DNA of 64,000 nucleotides from Halomonas caseinilytica. GTDB lineage: Bacteria; Pseudomonadota; Gammaproteobacteria; Pseudomonadales; Halomonadaceae. Of the stretch, positions 1 through 11,386 are shown piece after piece (the first letter of the stretch is position 1; each line of letters starts with the position of its first letter). The notes beneath the pieces were generated by a model. It searched no databases and was not told where the DNA came from. It saw only the letters and a list, made by a program, of their open reading frames with translations. The position numbers were made by a program, and so were the translations under genes. Where the stretch lies: positions 336,969 to 400,968 of the forward strand of contig NZ_BDEP01000016.1 in assembly GCF_001662305.1 (NCBI RefSeq), given 5' to 3'.

Positions 1-1
1 C

Positions 2-1099
2 CATTGGCCTCGGGTGCTCGATGCCCGTTTCGGCCCGCCCCGCCCCGGTGCTTACCGGGCCTGCCCCGAGGATTTCCAGGTGGAGGAAATCCTCGGTTTC
101 TCGCCGGAAGGGGAGGGGGAACATCTCTGGCTGTGGATCGAGAAGCGCGGCATGACCAGCGACATGGTGGCGCGTGCGCTGGCACGAGCCTGCGAGGTGT
201 CGCCGCGGTCGGTCGGCTATGCCGGGCTGAAGGATCGGATCGCCGTGACGCGGCAATGGTTCTCGGTGCATTTGCCAGGTCGCGCCACACCGGATGACCT
301 GCCGTCCCGCCTGGCGGGGCAGTCCCTCGCGCTGCTGGAGACCCGTCGCCATCCGCGAAAGCTGAAGCGCGGCGTGCATCGCGGCAACCGCTTTCACCTG
401 CGGTTGACCGGTGATGTCACGGTCATGCCCGGACTGGATGAACGCTGGTCATGGCTGTGCCGACACGGGGTACCCAACTACTTCGGCCCCCAGCGATTCG
501 GTCCGGATGGCCGCAATCTGCATCGTGCGGCTTCGTTGCTGGCGCGAGGATGGCGGAAGCGTGACGATCCCCAGGGGATGCTGCTCTCGGCGGCACGCAG
601 CTATCTCTTCAACGTCCAGTTGGCCGCACGTATCGAGCAGGGCACCTGGGACTCGCCGCTCGAGGGCGAGGCCGTGATCCTGGATGGTTCGAGCAGCCAG
701 TTCGTCATCGAGCGGCTCGACGATGAGCTCCGCGACAGGGCCGCGCGTCTGGATATCCATCCCAGTGGCGTGTTGTGGGGCCGTGGCGAGTCGGTGGCCT
801 GCCAAGAGGCCCTGGCGTCCGAGCGCGATCCGTTGGCAGCGCACCAGCCGCTATGCGAGGGACTGGTGCGTGCCGGTGCTCGTCTTGCGCGGCGGCCGTT
901 GCGACTGCGTCTGGCCGCCCCCGGTCTCGAGCGCGATGCCGAGGGTGCGGTATGGCTGTCGTTCGAGTTGCCGCCGGGGGCCTATGCCACCTCGGTGCTG
1001 CGCGAACTGATCGATCACCCGACCCTGAATTTCCAGCCGTCCCCGTCCGGGGACGATGAACGAGGAGCTCCGGATGCGCCGACTGCTGCTGTCCAATGA
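2..1099 (+). CDS. truD: tRNA pseudouridine(13) synthase TruD (5' end cut by window edge)
   Basis: TruD converts uridine 13 to pseudouridine in tRNA-Glu. The frame is open to the left edge, so the true start probably lies upstream; a GTG at 14 is the first possible start inside the window. The family's N-terminal substrate segment PEDFQVEE is at about residue 18 counting from that GTG. The catalytic motif AGLKDR, whose Asp is the nucleophile, follows at about residues 70-75, and the second conserved block NYFGPQRFG is at about residue 155. Length of about 361 residues is normal for the family. surE starts inside its 3' end, which indicates translational coupling. Identification is secure; only the start is unknown. 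Confidence 0.93.
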   Translation, partial: HWPRVLDARFGPPRPGAYRACPEDFQVEEILGFSPEGEGEHLWLWIEKRGMTSDMVARALARACEVSPRSVGYAGLKDRIAVTRQWFSVHLPGRATPDDLPSRLAGQSLALLETRRHPRKLKRGVHRGNRFHLRLTGDVTVMPGLDERWSWLCRHGVPNYFGPQRFGPDGRNLHRAASLLARGWRKRDDPQGMLLSAARSYLFNVQLAARIEQGTWDSPLEGEAVILDGSSSQFVIERLDDELRDRAARLDIHPSGVLWGRGESVACQEALASERDPLAAHQPLCEGLVRAGARLARRPLRLRLAAPGLERDAEGAVWLSFELPPGAYATSVLRELIDHPTLNFQPSPSGDDERGAPDAPTAAVQ

Positions 1100-1820
1100 C
1101 GATGGTGTCCATGCCCCCGGCCTGCAGGCATTGTACGATGCGCTGCTCCCGCATGCCCGTTTGCGGGTGGTGGCGCCCGACCGCGACAAGAGCGGTGCCA
1201 GCAACTCGCTGACACTGACGCGACCGCTGGCGTTGTCGGCCCTGGAGAACGGCTTCTACAGCGTCGACGGGACACCGGCGGATTGCGTCTACCTGGGGGT
1301 CAACGGTGTCTGGGAGGAGCGGCCCGACCTGGTCATCTCCGGGATCAACCATGGCGGCAACCTCGGCGATGACGTGCTGTATTCCGGCACCGTCGCGGCA
1401 GCCATGGAGGGGCGCAACCTGGGCATGACCGCCATCGCCATGTCACTGGTGGGCCGGCATCATTTCGAAACGGCCGGTCGTGTGGCGGCGAGTCTCGTGG
1501 GGGCTGCCGATCAGCTGTCGTTGCCGCCGCGCAGCCTGCTGAACGTCAATGTGCCCGATCTGGCCTGGGAGGAGCTACGTGGCTTTCGGGTGACCCGGAT
1601 GGGTTACCGAGGGCCGGCGGCGCGTCCTCTGGAGGTGCAGGACCCGCGTGGCCAAAAGCGGTACTGGATTGCACCGGTGGGCGAGAATGCCGATGATGGC
1701 CCGGACACCGACTTCGCCGCCGTGGAAGCCGGTTTCGTTTCTATCACGCCGCTGCAGACCGACCTGACCCGGCATGCAGCGCGCGACGACGTGCAGGATT
1801 GGCTGAATGCACTCACCTGA
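1074..1820 (+). CDS. surE: 5'/3'-nucleotidase SurE
   Basis: SurE is a metal-dependent nucleoside monophosphate phosphatase (and exopolyphosphatase) linked to stationary-phase survival. The start chosen at 1074 gives [11 protein letters not shown], the family N-terminus with the metal-binding Asp pair at residues 9-10, and has a GAGGAG ribosome-binding site at 1062-1067. An ATG at 1056 in frame lacks a good site. Further conserved segments are [19 protein letters not shown] at about residue 92 and NVNVP later on. It overlaps the end of truD by 26 bp and is followed by pcm, the usual partner. Length 248 residues is typical. Confidence 0.95.
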   Translation: MRRLLLSNDDGVHAPGLQALYDALLPHARLRVVAPDRDKSGASNSLTLTRPLALSALENGFYSVDGTPADCVYLGVNGVWEERPDLVISGINHGGNLGDDVLYSGTVAAAMEGRNLGMTAIAMSLVGRHHFETAGRVAASLVGAADQLSLPPRSLLNVNVPDLAWEELRGFRVTRMGYRGPAARPLEVQDPRGQKRYWIAPVGENADDGPDTDFAAVEAGFVSITPLQTDLTRHAARDDVQDWLNALT

Positions 1821-1836
1821 CCTTCGCGGTGTCGGC

Positions 1837-2472
1837 ATGACATCGCAACGGACCCGAGATCGCATGGTGGAGCGTCTGGCCCGGCAGGGCATTCGCGATC
1901 GACGCGTGCTGGAAGTGATGGCTCGTGAGCCTCGCCATCTCTTTCTCGATGAGGCACTGTCGCATCGTGCCTACGAGGACACCTCCCTGCCCATCGGGCA
2001 CGGCCAGACCTTGTCGCGCCCGTGGATCGTGGCGCGCATGAGCGAGCTGGTCGTCCAGGCCGGGCCGTCCCGGGTGCTCGAGATCGGTACCGGCTCCGGC
2101 TACCAGACATTGGTACTGGCTCGCTTGGTCGCGGAACTCTGGTCGGTGGAGAGGATCAATGCACTGCACCGCCGCGCCGGCGATCGGCTGCGCTGGCTGG
2201 AGGCGGACAACGTCCAGTTGCGACTGGCCGATGGCGGACACGGGTGGCCCGAGGCGGCCCCCTTCGAGGTTATCCTGCTCACCGCCTGCGCCAGCGAGAT
2301 GCCCATGCCGCTGCTGGCCCAGTTGACCGATGGGGGCGTCATGATCGCCCCGGTGGCGGACAAGGGGGGGCGCCAGTGGCTCGTTCGGGTCCGTCGCAAT
2401 GGCGATCAGTTCGAGCGAGAGCGTTTGGAGCCGGTGCGTTTCGTGCCGTTGCTGGAAGGAGTCATTCGTTGA
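1837..2472 (+). CDS. pcm: Protein-L-isoaspartate O-methyltransferase
   Basis: Pcm methylates isoaspartyl residues in ageing proteins with S-adenosylmethionine, starting their repair. The SAM-binding motif LEIGTGSGYQT is visible at about residue 70, and the family signature LPIGHGQTLSRP lies just before it. The start at 1837 (MTSQRTRDR) matches pseudomonad Pcm N-termini; an upstream in-frame ATG at 1807 would overlap surE and adds ten residues without a family match. The gene sits between surE and the DUF368 gene and shares its stop with that gene's TTG start. Confidence 0.93.
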   Translation: MTSQRTRDRMVERLARQGIRDRRVLEVMAREPRHLFLDEALSHRAYEDTSLPIGHGQTLSRPWIVARMSELVVQAGPSRVLEIGTGSGYQTLVLARLVAELWSVERINALHRRAGDRLRWLEADNVQLRLADGGHGWPEAAPFEVILLTACASEMPMPLLAQLTDGGVMIAPVADKGGRQWLVRVRRNGDQFERERLEPVRFVPLLEGVIR

Positions 2473-3410
2473 AGCGTCATCTTGGCCTCTTGCTCAAGGG
2501 TGCCGGCATGGGAGCCGCCGATGCGGTGCCTGGGGTTTCCGGAGGCACCATCGCCTTTGTCACCGGCATCTATGAAGAGCTGATTCATACCATCGAACGC
2601 TTCGGTCCCGAGGCCTTCGGCGTCTGGCGTCGGCAGGGACTGGCCGGACTGGTCGAGTATCTCAACCTGCGTTTCCTGGTGCCCCTGCTGGCAGGTATCG
2701 CGATCAGCCTGGTCAGCGTCGCCCATCTGGTGGTGTGGTTGATGGAAGTGCAGCCCCTGCTGCTCGATGGCCTCTTCTTCGGCCTGGTGGCCGCTTCGGC
2801 GCTGGTGGTCTGGCGTCATCCCGTGGAGTGGCGATGGTGGTACCTGATGCCACTGGTCCTCGGGTTGCTGCTGGCGCAATGGTTGCCTGACCTGATGCCC
2901 TGGGTGTCACAATTGGGCAGTACCCATCTGGTGCTGGCAACGGCAGGGGCCATCGCCATCAGCGCCCTGTTGCTGCCGGGCGTTTCCGGTAGTTTTCTGC
3001 TGCTGACCATGGGACTTTATGGCACCGTGATGGAAGGCGTTCGGAGCTTCGATCTGGGCTTGCTTGCCGTGTTCGGAGGTGGTTGCCTGGTCGGCCTGTT
3101 CGTTTTTTCGCGTCTGCTGTCCTGGCTGCTCAGGCACTGCCATGGCGCCACGCTGCAGATGCTGGTGGGGTTCATCGTGGGCTCATTGCCGACCCTCTGG
3201 CCCTGGCGCCAGCTGGCGTCTTACCAGATCGGGGAGGACGGGCAGATGATCCCGCTCGATTACCATTACCTGACCCCGGGAGATTTCGGTGTCGTCACCG
3301 GTGATTCCGCCCAGCTACCGGCCGTGCTGGCATTGATGCTGGTCGGTGCCGGCCTGGTGCTGTGCGTTGACCGTCTCAACCGCGGCCCTGATACACCGCA
3401 GGCCGGTTAG
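2469..3410 (+). CDS. DUF368 family polyprenyl-phosphate transporter (PopT-like)
   Basis: A membrane protein of about 313 residues with roughly eight hydrophobic segments. The N-terminal motif GMGAADAVPGVSGGTIAF and the internal repeat LLPGVSGSFLLL are hallmarks of DUF368. Members of this family and of the DedA family have been shown to return undecaprenyl phosphate to the cytoplasmic face of the membrane, with a phenotype in Vibrio cholerae at alkaline pH. The start is read as TTG at 2469, overlapping the pcm stop, because a strong GGAAGGAG sits at 2454-2461 and the frame upstream is only pcm's shadow. Its insertion between pcm and nlpD breaks the classic surE-pcm-nlpD-rpoS order. Transport function here is inferred from the family. 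Confidence 0.85.
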   Translation: MKRHLGLLLKGAGMGAADAVPGVSGGTIAFVTGIYEELIHTIERFGPEAFGVWRRQGLAGLVEYLNLRFLVPLLAGIAISLVSVAHLVVWLMEVQPLLLDGLFFGLVAASALVVWRHPVEWRWWYLMPLVLGLLLAQWLPDLMPWVSQLGSTHLVLATAGAIAISALLLPGVSGSFLLLTMGLYGTVMEGVRSFDLGLLAVFGGGCLVGLFVFSRLLSWLLRHCHGATLQMLVGFIVGSLPTLWPWRQLASYQIGEDGQMIPLDYHYLTPGDFGVVTGDSAQLPAVLALMLVGAGLVLCVDRLNRGPDTPQAG

Positions 3411-3447
3411 CATGATAGCGTAGACAAGGACAAGGAGGAGGGTTCCA

Positions 3448-4557
3448 ATGCATAAGGGGCTGCTGATCTCGGGGCTTGCGCTGGTACTGGCCGGTTGCGC
3501 CACCTCGCAGAGCGAGGCGCCGCCGGTACAGGTCGAGGACCTGTCGACCGGCCGGGCGGCATCCGTACCCGCCGAGTATACCGTCAAGTCCGGTGACACC
3601 CTGTACGGGATCGCCTGGCGACACGACATGGATTATCGTGACCTGGCCGAGATGAACAACATCGCGCCGCCCTACAATATTCAGCCCGGTCAGCGGCTGG
3701 TGCTGGGTGGCGACGATGGCTCGGCTCGCCAGGCGTCGACCGGAGCCGATAGCGGCACCGGACGCGACGGTGGCGAAGGCGCCGTCGCCACTGGCGTGGC
3801 GGCGGCCGGTGCCGTGGCCAGTGGCACCCAGAGCGGTGGTTCGAGTGGCGACGAGGATGGCTCGCTGGACTGGTTGCTGCCCGAGGATGCTGCTGCCGAC
3901 GGCGCGTCGAGTGATGAGGCGAGCGCCGGTGTGCCCGGCCCGGTCTACGAGGATGAAGATAAGCCCGCCTCCGCCGAGGAAGAAGCGGCAGCCGACGAGT
4001 CGGATGACAGCGACGCGGCCGATGAGGAACGCGAGAGCAACGACGACGGCGAGACCGCCGAGGCGTCGGCCGACGAGGACGCCGGTTCATCATCGACCGA
4101 GACCGCCGATGCCTCTGAGGCGCAGGAATCCTCGGCTGCACAGGATACGCAGGACGAAGGGCCGCGACGCTACACGCCGGTGGACGACGTTCCCTGGCAA
4201 TGGCCGACCGACGGTAGTGTCGTGGGGGGCTATGGAGAAGGCGACAGCATCACTGCCGGCATTGATATCGGTGGTCAAAAGGGGCAACCTATCAAGGCAG
4301 CCGGGCCTGGCATCGTGGTGTATGCCGGCAGTGGGGTACGCGGCTATGGCAAGCTGATCCTGCTCAAGCACAACGATCAGTACCTGAGTGCCTATGCCCA
4401 CAACGACACCCTGCGCGTGAAGGAGAATGACGTGGTCCGGGCCGGCGAAGTGATCGCCACCATGGGCGACAGCGATGCCCAGGATGTCAGGCTGCATTTC
4501 GAGGTTCGCAAGGATGGCCAGCCTCAGGATCCCCTGGAGTATCTGCCCGCACGTTGA
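3448..4557 (+). CDS. nlpD: Lipoprotein NlpD, LysM and M23-like activator of amidase
   Basis: NlpD is an outer-membrane lipoprotein that activates the cell-separation amidase AmiC. A signal peptide ends in lipobox LAGC with Cys17. A LysM peptidoglycan-binding domain covers about residues 44-87. A long Asp/Glu/Ser/Ala-rich linker runs from about 95 to 245. A C-terminal M23-like domain covers about 249-369. The usual first metal His of M23 enzymes is replaced (GIDIGG, about residue 271), as in NlpD proteins that no longer cut peptidoglycan, while AYAHN and LHFEVR remain. The linker is unusually long and acidic. Its 3' half is expected to carry an rpoS promoter, as in E. coli, although none was identified by reading. 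Confidence 0.93.
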   Translation: MHKGLLISGLALVLAGCATSQSEAPPVQVEDLSTGRAASVPAEYTVKSGDTLYGIAWRHDMDYRDLAEMNNIAPPYNIQPGQRLVLGGDDGSARQASTGADSGTGRDGGEGAVATGVAAAGAVASGTQSGGSSGDEDGSLDWLLPEDAAADGASSDEASAGVPGPVYEDEDKPASAEEEAAADESDDSDAADEERESNDDGETAEASADEDAGSSSTETADASEAQESSAAQDTQDEGPRRYTPVDDVPWQWPTDGSVVGGYGEGDSITAGIDIGGQKGQPIKAAGPGIVVYAGSGVRGYGKLILLKHNDQYLSAYAHNDTLRVKENDVVRAGEVIATMGDSDAQDVRLHFEVRKDGQPQDPLEYLPAR

Positions 4558-4678
4558 ATGGCGTGTCCAACGAGCCTCTCCCGAGTCACTGTCGGAACGT
4601 CATACAATAATAACCTCGGGCATTGATCGTGATCAGCATGACGAACGATGTCCAGCCGCAACCATGGGGTAGCAATCG

Positions 4679-5674
4679 ATGAGCATGCTTGAACGGGACC
4701 TTCAGGATGTGAATCTGGAGTCGGCCGCGGAGGCGGACGACGACGCCGTCGAGACCGTCGAGATCGAGGCCGGCGCGGTCGATGACAGTAGTGACGAAGC
4801 CTTCGAGAAGGCGCTCAGCCGCGAGGATCGTCATCACCACCACAGCCTGGACGCCACGCAGATCTACCTCAACGAGATCGGTTTCTCGCCGTTGCTGACG
4901 CCCGAGGAGGAAGTCCACTATGGGCGTCTTGCTCGCCAGGGCGATCCGCAGGGGCGTTCGCGAATGATCGAGTCCAACCTGCGACTGGTGGTCAAGATCG
5001 CGCGACGCTATCTCAACCGGGGGCTGACCCTGCTCGACCTGATAGAGGAAGGCAACCTGGGGTTGATCCGCGCCGTCGAGAAGTTCGATCCCGAGCGTGG
5101 TTTCCGCTTTTCCACCTATGCCACCTGGTGGATTCGCCAGACCATCGAGCGGGCGCTGATGAATCAGACCCGCACCATTCGTCTGCCCATCCATGTGGTC
5201 AAGGAGCTCAACATCTACCTGCGGGCGGCACGGGAGCTGACCCAGAAGCTCGATCACGAGGCGACCGCCGAGGAAATTGCCGACCATCTCGACAAGCCGG
5301 TCGCGAGCGTCAAGAAGATGATGGGGCTCAACGAGCGGGTCTCGTCGGTGGATTACCCGGTGGGAAGCGAAAGCGACAAGCCGTTGATCGAGACGCTCAC
5401 CGACGACAATGACCTGGGACCCGAGTCCACCCTGGTGGATGGTGACGTCAAGCAGCATGTCGACGAGTGGCTGGCCGAACTGACCGACAAGCAGCGCGAA
5501 GTGGTGGTGCGGCGTTTCGGTCTGCGCGGCCACGAAGCCTCGACCCTTGAGCAGGTGGGCGAGGAGATCGGTTTGACGCGGGAACGGGTTCGCCAGATCC
5601 AGGTCGAGGCGCTGAAGAAGCTGCGCCGCATGCTCGACAAGCAAGGCCTGGACCTGGACGCCATCTTCGAGTGA
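4679..5674 (+). CDS. rpoS: RNA polymerase sigma factor RpoS (sigma-38)
   Basis: The stationary-phase and general stress sigma factor. Region 1.2 begins at about residue 60 ([11 protein letters not shown]). Region 2 carries the core-binding and -10-recognition helices ([17 protein letters not shown], then [17 protein letters not shown]). Region 3 begins at IHVVKELN. Region 4 holds the -35-binding helix-turn-helix ([19 protein letters not shown]). Length 331 matches pseudomonad RpoS. The first 45 residues are acidic and include a HHHH run. It lies directly after nlpD and ends at a strong terminator. Post-transcriptional control of rpoS is known in relatives but no leader element could be recognised here. 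Confidence 0.96.
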   Translation: MSMLERDLQDVNLESAAEADDDAVETVEIEAGAVDDSSDEAFEKALSREDRHHHHSLDATQIYLNEIGFSPLLTPEEEVHYGRLARQGDPQGRSRMIESNLRLVVKIARRYLNRGLTLLDLIEEGNLGLIRAVEKFDPERGFRFSTYATWWIRQTIERALMNQTRTIRLPIHVVKELNIYLRAARELTQKLDHEATAEEIADHLDKPVASVKKMMGLNERVSSVDYPVGSESDKPLIETLTDDNDLGPESTLVDGDVKQHVDEWLAELTDKQREVVVRRFGLRGHEASTLEQVGEEIGLTRERVRQIQVEALKKLRRMLDKQGLDLDAIFE

Positions 5675-5698
5675 CCGGCCTTGGCCGATTGCCATCGA

Positions 5699-5736
5699 AC
5701 CAAAAGCCAGGGCATTGTCCTGGCTTTTTGGTTTTT
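5699..5736 (+). terminator. Rho-independent terminator after rpoS
   Basis: The inverted repeat ACCAAAAGCCAGG / CCTGGCTTTTTGGT has a 7-nt loop and a single bulge and is followed by a T tract. It lies 25 bp past the rpoS stop. This is a textbook intrinsic terminator. Confidence 0.9.
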
Positions 5737-5878
5737 GGGCGATAAAAAATCCAGCAAGTGATATCCAATTTAGATGAATGGACTGGATAGCTGCATGACT
5801 TTGGTGACCTATTCGATGGATGTCATGGCATTCTGAGCGGTGATCGTCGTTCAGGATTTCATCTTGCTGGAGTGACCC

Positions 5879-6979
5879 ATGCCCCGTCCCTTGCGTGCTG
5901 ACATCGACCTCGAGGCGCTATGCCACAACTATCGCCTCGCCCGAGACCTGGCGCCGGACAGCCAGTCGCTGGCGGTCCTGAAAGCCGACGCCTATGGTCA
6001 TGGACTGGTCCCCTGCGCCCGCGCTCTGGAGGGGCTGGCGCCCGCCTTTGCCGTGGCGTGTCTCGAGGAGGCGGAAGCGCTGCGCGAGGGCGGCATCACC
6101 GCACCGATCGTCTTGCTGGAAGGCGTCTTCTCGGCCGAGGAGCTGGCGAAGGTGGACGCCCAGGGTCTCTGGATGGCGGTGCACAGTGACTGGCAGGTCG
6201 AGGCGCTGCTGCGTCATCGGCTTGAAAAGCCGGTCCCCACCTGGATCAAGGTCGATTCCGGCATGCACCGCCTGGGTTTCTCCCCCGAGCGCGCGATATC
6301 GGTCTGGGCGCGTCTGAGCGCCGCCCCGACACAGGCGTGTGATCTGCATCTGATGAGCCACTTCGCCACCGCCGATCATGCCGATACCGAGTATTTCCAA
6401 CGCCAGATGAGCGCATTGCGCGCACTGGCCGAGAAGCTGGGCGCACCGACCTGCCTGGCCAACTCGCCGGCCACCCTGGCTCGGCCGGAGAGCCACGGGG
6501 CCTGGAATCGGCCCGGCGTCATGCTCTATGGCAGCGATCCTCTCGAGGCCTCCAACACGGCGAGCCGTCGGCTGTCACCGGTGATGACGCTGCGTTCTGA
6601 GCTCATCGCCGTGCGCGATCTCGACGAAGGGGAGCCGGTCGGCTATGGCGGGCGCTGGCGAGCACCACGCCCGTCACGCATCGGCGTGGTGGCTTGCGGC
6701 TATGGCGACGGTTACGATCGCCATGCCTGCGATGGCACGCCGGTCCTGGTCGAGGGGCGCCGCACGGCGCTTGTTGGCAAGGTCTCCATGGACATGCTGA
6801 CGGTGGACCTCACCGACCTGCCCGAGGCTGAGATCGGCAGCGAGGTGGTGCTTTGGGGATGCGCCGCCAATGGCGAAGTGCTGTCGGTGGATGAGGTGGC
6901 CCGCTATTGCGATACCATCAGCTATACCCTGCTGACCGGGGTGCTGCCGAGGGTGCCCAGGCGGTATCATGGCGGCTGA
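5879..6979 (+). CDS. alr: Alanine racemase
   Basis: A PLP-dependent enzyme interconverting L- and D-alanine for peptidoglycan (or for D-alanine catabolism if it is the DadX type). The PLP lysine is K35 in VLKADAYGHG; most homologs have KANAYGHG. The second catalytic residue is Tyr at about 275 in GYGDGYDR. The C-terminal beta domain contains KVSMDMLTVDLT. Length 366 is normal. It is preceded by a 200-bp AT-richer gap after the rpoS terminator, so it probably has its own promoter. It is followed closely by lpxL. Confidence 0.95.
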   Translation: MPRPLRADIDLEALCHNYRLARDLAPDSQSLAVLKADAYGHGLVPCARALEGLAPAFAVACLEEAEALREGGITAPIVLLEGVFSAEELAKVDAQGLWMAVHSDWQVEALLRHRLEKPVPTWIKVDSGMHRLGFSPERAISVWARLSAAPTQACDLHLMSHFATADHADTEYFQRQMSALRALAEKLGAPTCLANSPATLARPESHGAWNRPGVMLYGSDPLEASNTASRRLSPVMTLRSELIAVRDLDEGEPVGYGGRWRAPRPSRIGVVACGYGDGYDRHACDGTPVLVEGRRTALVGKVSMDMLTVDLTDLPEAEIGSEVVLWGCAANGEVLSVDEVARYCDTISYTLLTGVLPRVPRRYHGG

Positions 6980-6998
6980 ATCCGAGTGTGAGAGCCCC

Positions 6999-7922
6999 AT
7001 GTCCGAGCAAGCTTCCGCGACCCGTTTTCTTCATCCCCGTTACTGGCCGACCTGGCTGGCCATCGGTGCCATGCATGTCGGCGCCTGGTTGCCCTGGCGG
7101 CTCAAGCTCTGGGTCGGCAAGCTCATCGGGCTCGCTGCCTGGCGTTTTGCCAAGCGTCGGCGGCGTATCACCGAGACCAACATCCGCTTGTGCTTTCCCG
7201 AACTCGACGATGAGCGGCAACGTCGCCTGGTCCGGGACACCTTCATTGCCAACGGCATCGGAATTCTGGAGACGGCCACCGGCTGGTGTCGGGACCCGGA
7301 GCATCTGCGCCATCGTGTGGTCTTCGAGGGCCAGGAGCACATGGCTCGGGTGCAGGCCGAGGGCAAGGGGGCGCTGATCATCGGCATTCACTTCTCGACG
7401 CTGGATCTTGGCGGCGCCCTGCATTCCCTGTTCTTTCCCGCTGACGTGGTCTACCGACCCCATGACAATGCCCTGTTCGAGCGCTTCATGACCCGGGCGC
7501 GCAACCGCATCTTCGGCACCGCCATCGATCGCCACGACCTGCGGGGCGTGGTTCGCCGAATCAAGTCGGGGCATCATGTCTGGTATTCCCCGGATCAGGA
7601 TTTCGGCCGGGAGGCCAGTGTCTTCGCGCCGTTCTTCGGTGTCGAGGCGGCGACCATCAAGCTCACCGCCAAGATCGCCCGCATGACCGGTGCGCCGGTC
7701 ATGCCACTGATCTTTCATCGCAATCCCGACGATTACACCTATCGTCTGGAATACCTGCCCGCTCTGGAGGACTTCCCCTCCGGTGATGAGGTGGCCGATG
7801 CCACCCGCATCAACGCCGTCATCGAAGCCGCCATCCGCCGACATCCCGAGCAGTACCTGTGGCTGCATCGTCGTTTCAAGACACGACCCAACAAGAGTGA
7901 CCCCAAGCTATATGATGTGTGA
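6999..7922 (+). CDS. lpxL: Lipid A biosynthesis lauroyl acyltransferase (LpxL/HtrB family)
   Basis: Adds the secondary acyl chain to Kdo2-lipid IVA at the inner membrane. The catalytic H-x4-D motif is seen as HFSTLD, with the family blocks LHPRYWPTWL near the N-terminus, VYRPHDNALFE in the middle and LHRRFKTRP at the C-terminus; these match E. coli LpxL closely. The start at 6999 (MSEQASATRFLHPRYW) puts the first block where LpxL has it. An in-frame ATG at 6969 overlaps alr and adds ten residues. One N-terminal membrane anchor is visible at about residues 15-35. It could be a paralog (LpxP-like) rather than the only lauroyltransferase. Confidence 0.88.
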   Translation: MSEQASATRFLHPRYWPTWLAIGAMHVGAWLPWRLKLWVGKLIGLAAWRFAKRRRRITETNIRLCFPELDDERQRRLVRDTFIANGIGILETATGWCRDPEHLRHRVVFEGQEHMARVQAEGKGALIIGIHFSTLDLGGALHSLFFPADVVYRPHDNALFERFMTRARNRIFGTAIDRHDLRGVVRRIKSGHHVWYSPDQDFGREASVFAPFFGVEAATIKLTAKIARMTGAPVMPLIFHRNPDDYTYRLEYLPALEDFPSGDEVADATRINAVIEAAIRRHPEQYLWLHRRFKTRPNKSDPKLYDV

Positions 7923-7925
7923 GCC

Positions 7926-7951
7926 ACGGGCCTGCTCATGGGCAGGTCCGT
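7926..7951. terminator. Hairpin between convergent lpxL and the DUF2254 gene
   Basis: ACGGGCCTGC pairs with GCAGGTCCGT across a 6-nt loop with one G-T mismatch. It is placed between two convergent stop codons, so it may serve both directions. There is no T tract on either side, hence moderate confidence. Confidence 0.45.
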
Positions 7952-7983
7952 GTCGCTACGTCGATCGATGGCATGCGTCGCGG

Positions 7984-9312
7984 TCACGGTGACCGTGCGT
8001 CCAGGCTATCTGGCAGATTCAGCCGGTGGTAGCCCCGGTTCAACCGCTGGTTGACGAACGTTCGGTCCAGCGTGTGTCGGCTGTTCGCGTCGAGGCACTC
8101 GACGACCCGGTCGGCAAACTGCTGAAGGGTGGCGAGGTATTGCGAATCGGCGGTGACCGAAAGCGATTTCAATGCCTTGAGCAGCCCCAGCAGAATGCTC
8201 TGGTCCTCCATTCCATAATGGAGAATGGGTGTCAGCAGGCGATGTAGAAGGCTGTCGAAGGATTCCAGTTGCCAGCAGACACGCACTTCACCATGGCTGT
8301 CCCGTAATCGATTGGCCATCCTCGTGTCCAGGTAATGGCTCAGCAAGTCAGTGATGCGATGGAGGCACAGGCGGGCAGTGCCGGGGTCGTTGATGCCGGG
8401 AGACAACGCCTTGATGGCAATCTCCATCAGTTGGGTCATGCCATGAGCGAAGTGCTCCCCTACGGACTCTCCTTCCAGTTGGGTCAGTGTCTCGAGAAAG
8501 GAGCTGCGCCACTTTTCATCGGGAGCCTGCTTGCCTTCAAGGCGAGCGATCGGCTGGCCCTTCAGCACATAGTCGCCAAACTGGAAGTCGAGATGTATGA
8601 CCCCGCCGATACGTTCGGCCAGCTTGGCCATGGCGGGCAGGTCGGCGTTCTGGATGTATCCGGCCTCACCGGCATGCAGTGGATGACAGGGGGCTTGCAG
8701 GGGCGGCGTGATGGGCTGGTATTGCCATCGGGCTTCCTTTTCTCTGTCATGGCGCTGCTTCATCGAGGACAGGGTGTCGGTATGCAGGCTGCTGATGACG
8801 GCATCGATCTGGATCGACTGTGACACGTTGTGGATGAAGTAGACGAACAGAGCCAGACAATGCAGCACCATGACGCAGGCGGCATACACGGCAATGGAGC
8901 GCCACATAGGGTCACCGTCGATCGAGTAGGGCACGATCAGCAGCATCAGGATAAACAGGATGGTGCCGAGATAGTGGCCGAGAACCAGCTGGTGACGGCG
9001 CGCGGAGATCAATCCGAACACCAGCTTGTGGGAAAAGTTGGCTCCGGCCTGGGACAGTACCGACATGACCATCGAGAAACTGAATACCACCAACGAGATC
9101 ATGCCGCCGAGCAGTGCCGTGAGCAGCGATTGCGCACCACCAGGGTCTTCGAGGCCCAGTTCCTTGATGATCGTCGGAAGAAAATCGCTGGTCACCGGCG
9201 ATAGCAATGCCAGCAGCCCGAGGGCGGCATAGAACAGTGCCGCCAGTGTCGGCAGGTAGGCAATGCTACTGGCAAAGCGCTTGAACAGCATGATGGGGTG
9301 AAACAACAGCAT
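7984..9312 (-). CDS. DUF2254 family membrane protein
   Basis: 442 residues with hydrophobic segments near the N-terminus (about 18-40, 60-85, 105-130, 135-160) followed by a long soluble part. The sequence after the first pair of helices (SLVVFSFSMVMSVLSQAGANFSHKL-like stretch) and the later SPGINDPGTA block with a following helical region are typical of DUF2254. Function is unknown. The start at 9312 has GGGAGG about seven bases upstream. It is convergent with lpxL and alone in its transcription unit; nothing nearby suggests a role. Confidence 0.8.
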   Translation of the reverse strand: MLLFHPIMLFKRFASSIAYLPTLAALFYAALGLLALLSPVTSDFLPTIIKELGLEDPGGAQSLLTALLGGMISLVVFSFSMVMSVLSQAGANFSHKLVFGLISARRHQLVLGHYLGTILFILMLLIVPYSIDGDPMWRSIAVYAACVMVLHCLALFVYFIHNVSQSIQIDAVISSLHTDTLSSMKQRHDREKEARWQYQPITPPLQAPCHPLHAGEAGYIQNADLPAMAKLAERIGGVIHLDFQFGDYVLKGQPIARLEGKQAPDEKWRSSFLETLTQLEGESVGEHFAHGMTQLMEIAIKALSPGINDPGTARLCLHRITDLLSHYLDTRMANRLRDSHGEVRVCWQLESFDSLLHRLLTPILHYGMEDQSILLGLLKALKSLSVTADSQYLATLQQFADRVVECLDANSRHTLDRTFVNQRLNRGYHRLNLPDSLDARSP

Positions 9313-9492
9313 GAGGTTCCCTCCCCGTGCGGGGTTTGGTCAGTCGTTGATAGGTAGCTTCTCTCTTATGCAGTGAGTTGTGATCAAGCGCAAGTGAACG
9401 GTTGTGACGGCACAGCAATGAATGCCAGAGGGCTGGAAGAATGGTGTGAACACGGCGACTGTCATGGCGAGGCTCTGGGGTCGGTAAGCATG

Positions 9493-9524
9493 AAAAAACC
9501 CCAAAGGCACGAGGCCTTGGGGTT
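9493..9524 (-). terminator. Rho-independent terminator after ettA
   Basis: On the minus strand AACCCCAAGGC pairs with its complement across a short loop, with one bulge, and is followed by a T run (an A run on the plus strand at 9493-9498). It lies about 45 bp beyond the ettA stop. A second 7-bp stem with a GAA loop overlaps the stop itself at 9554-9570. Confidence 0.85.
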
Positions 9525-9568
9525 CAATTTAAAGCTTACTGCTTAAGGCTGCCGACCGGCGAAGCCGG

Positions 9569-11230
<1,662 letters not shown>

Positions 11231-11386
11231 GGAATCTCACTAGGGTTGGAGGTTCGGAATTGGAGCACTGGCTGGCCCTGATGATAGTGGCCGGGCAAGG
11301 GAAAGGCTAGGGAGTGGAGAGACAAACTCGTCTGAGCGTTGACTGCGCACTCTCGTGCCCGCCCCTTTCATGGCAGGGGCATGCCG

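Noticed and set aside
2022..2468. Upstream extension of the DUF368 frame through pcm
   Set aside because: Residues are the shadow of pcm; the family N-terminus and a strong ribosome-binding site place the start at TTG 2469.
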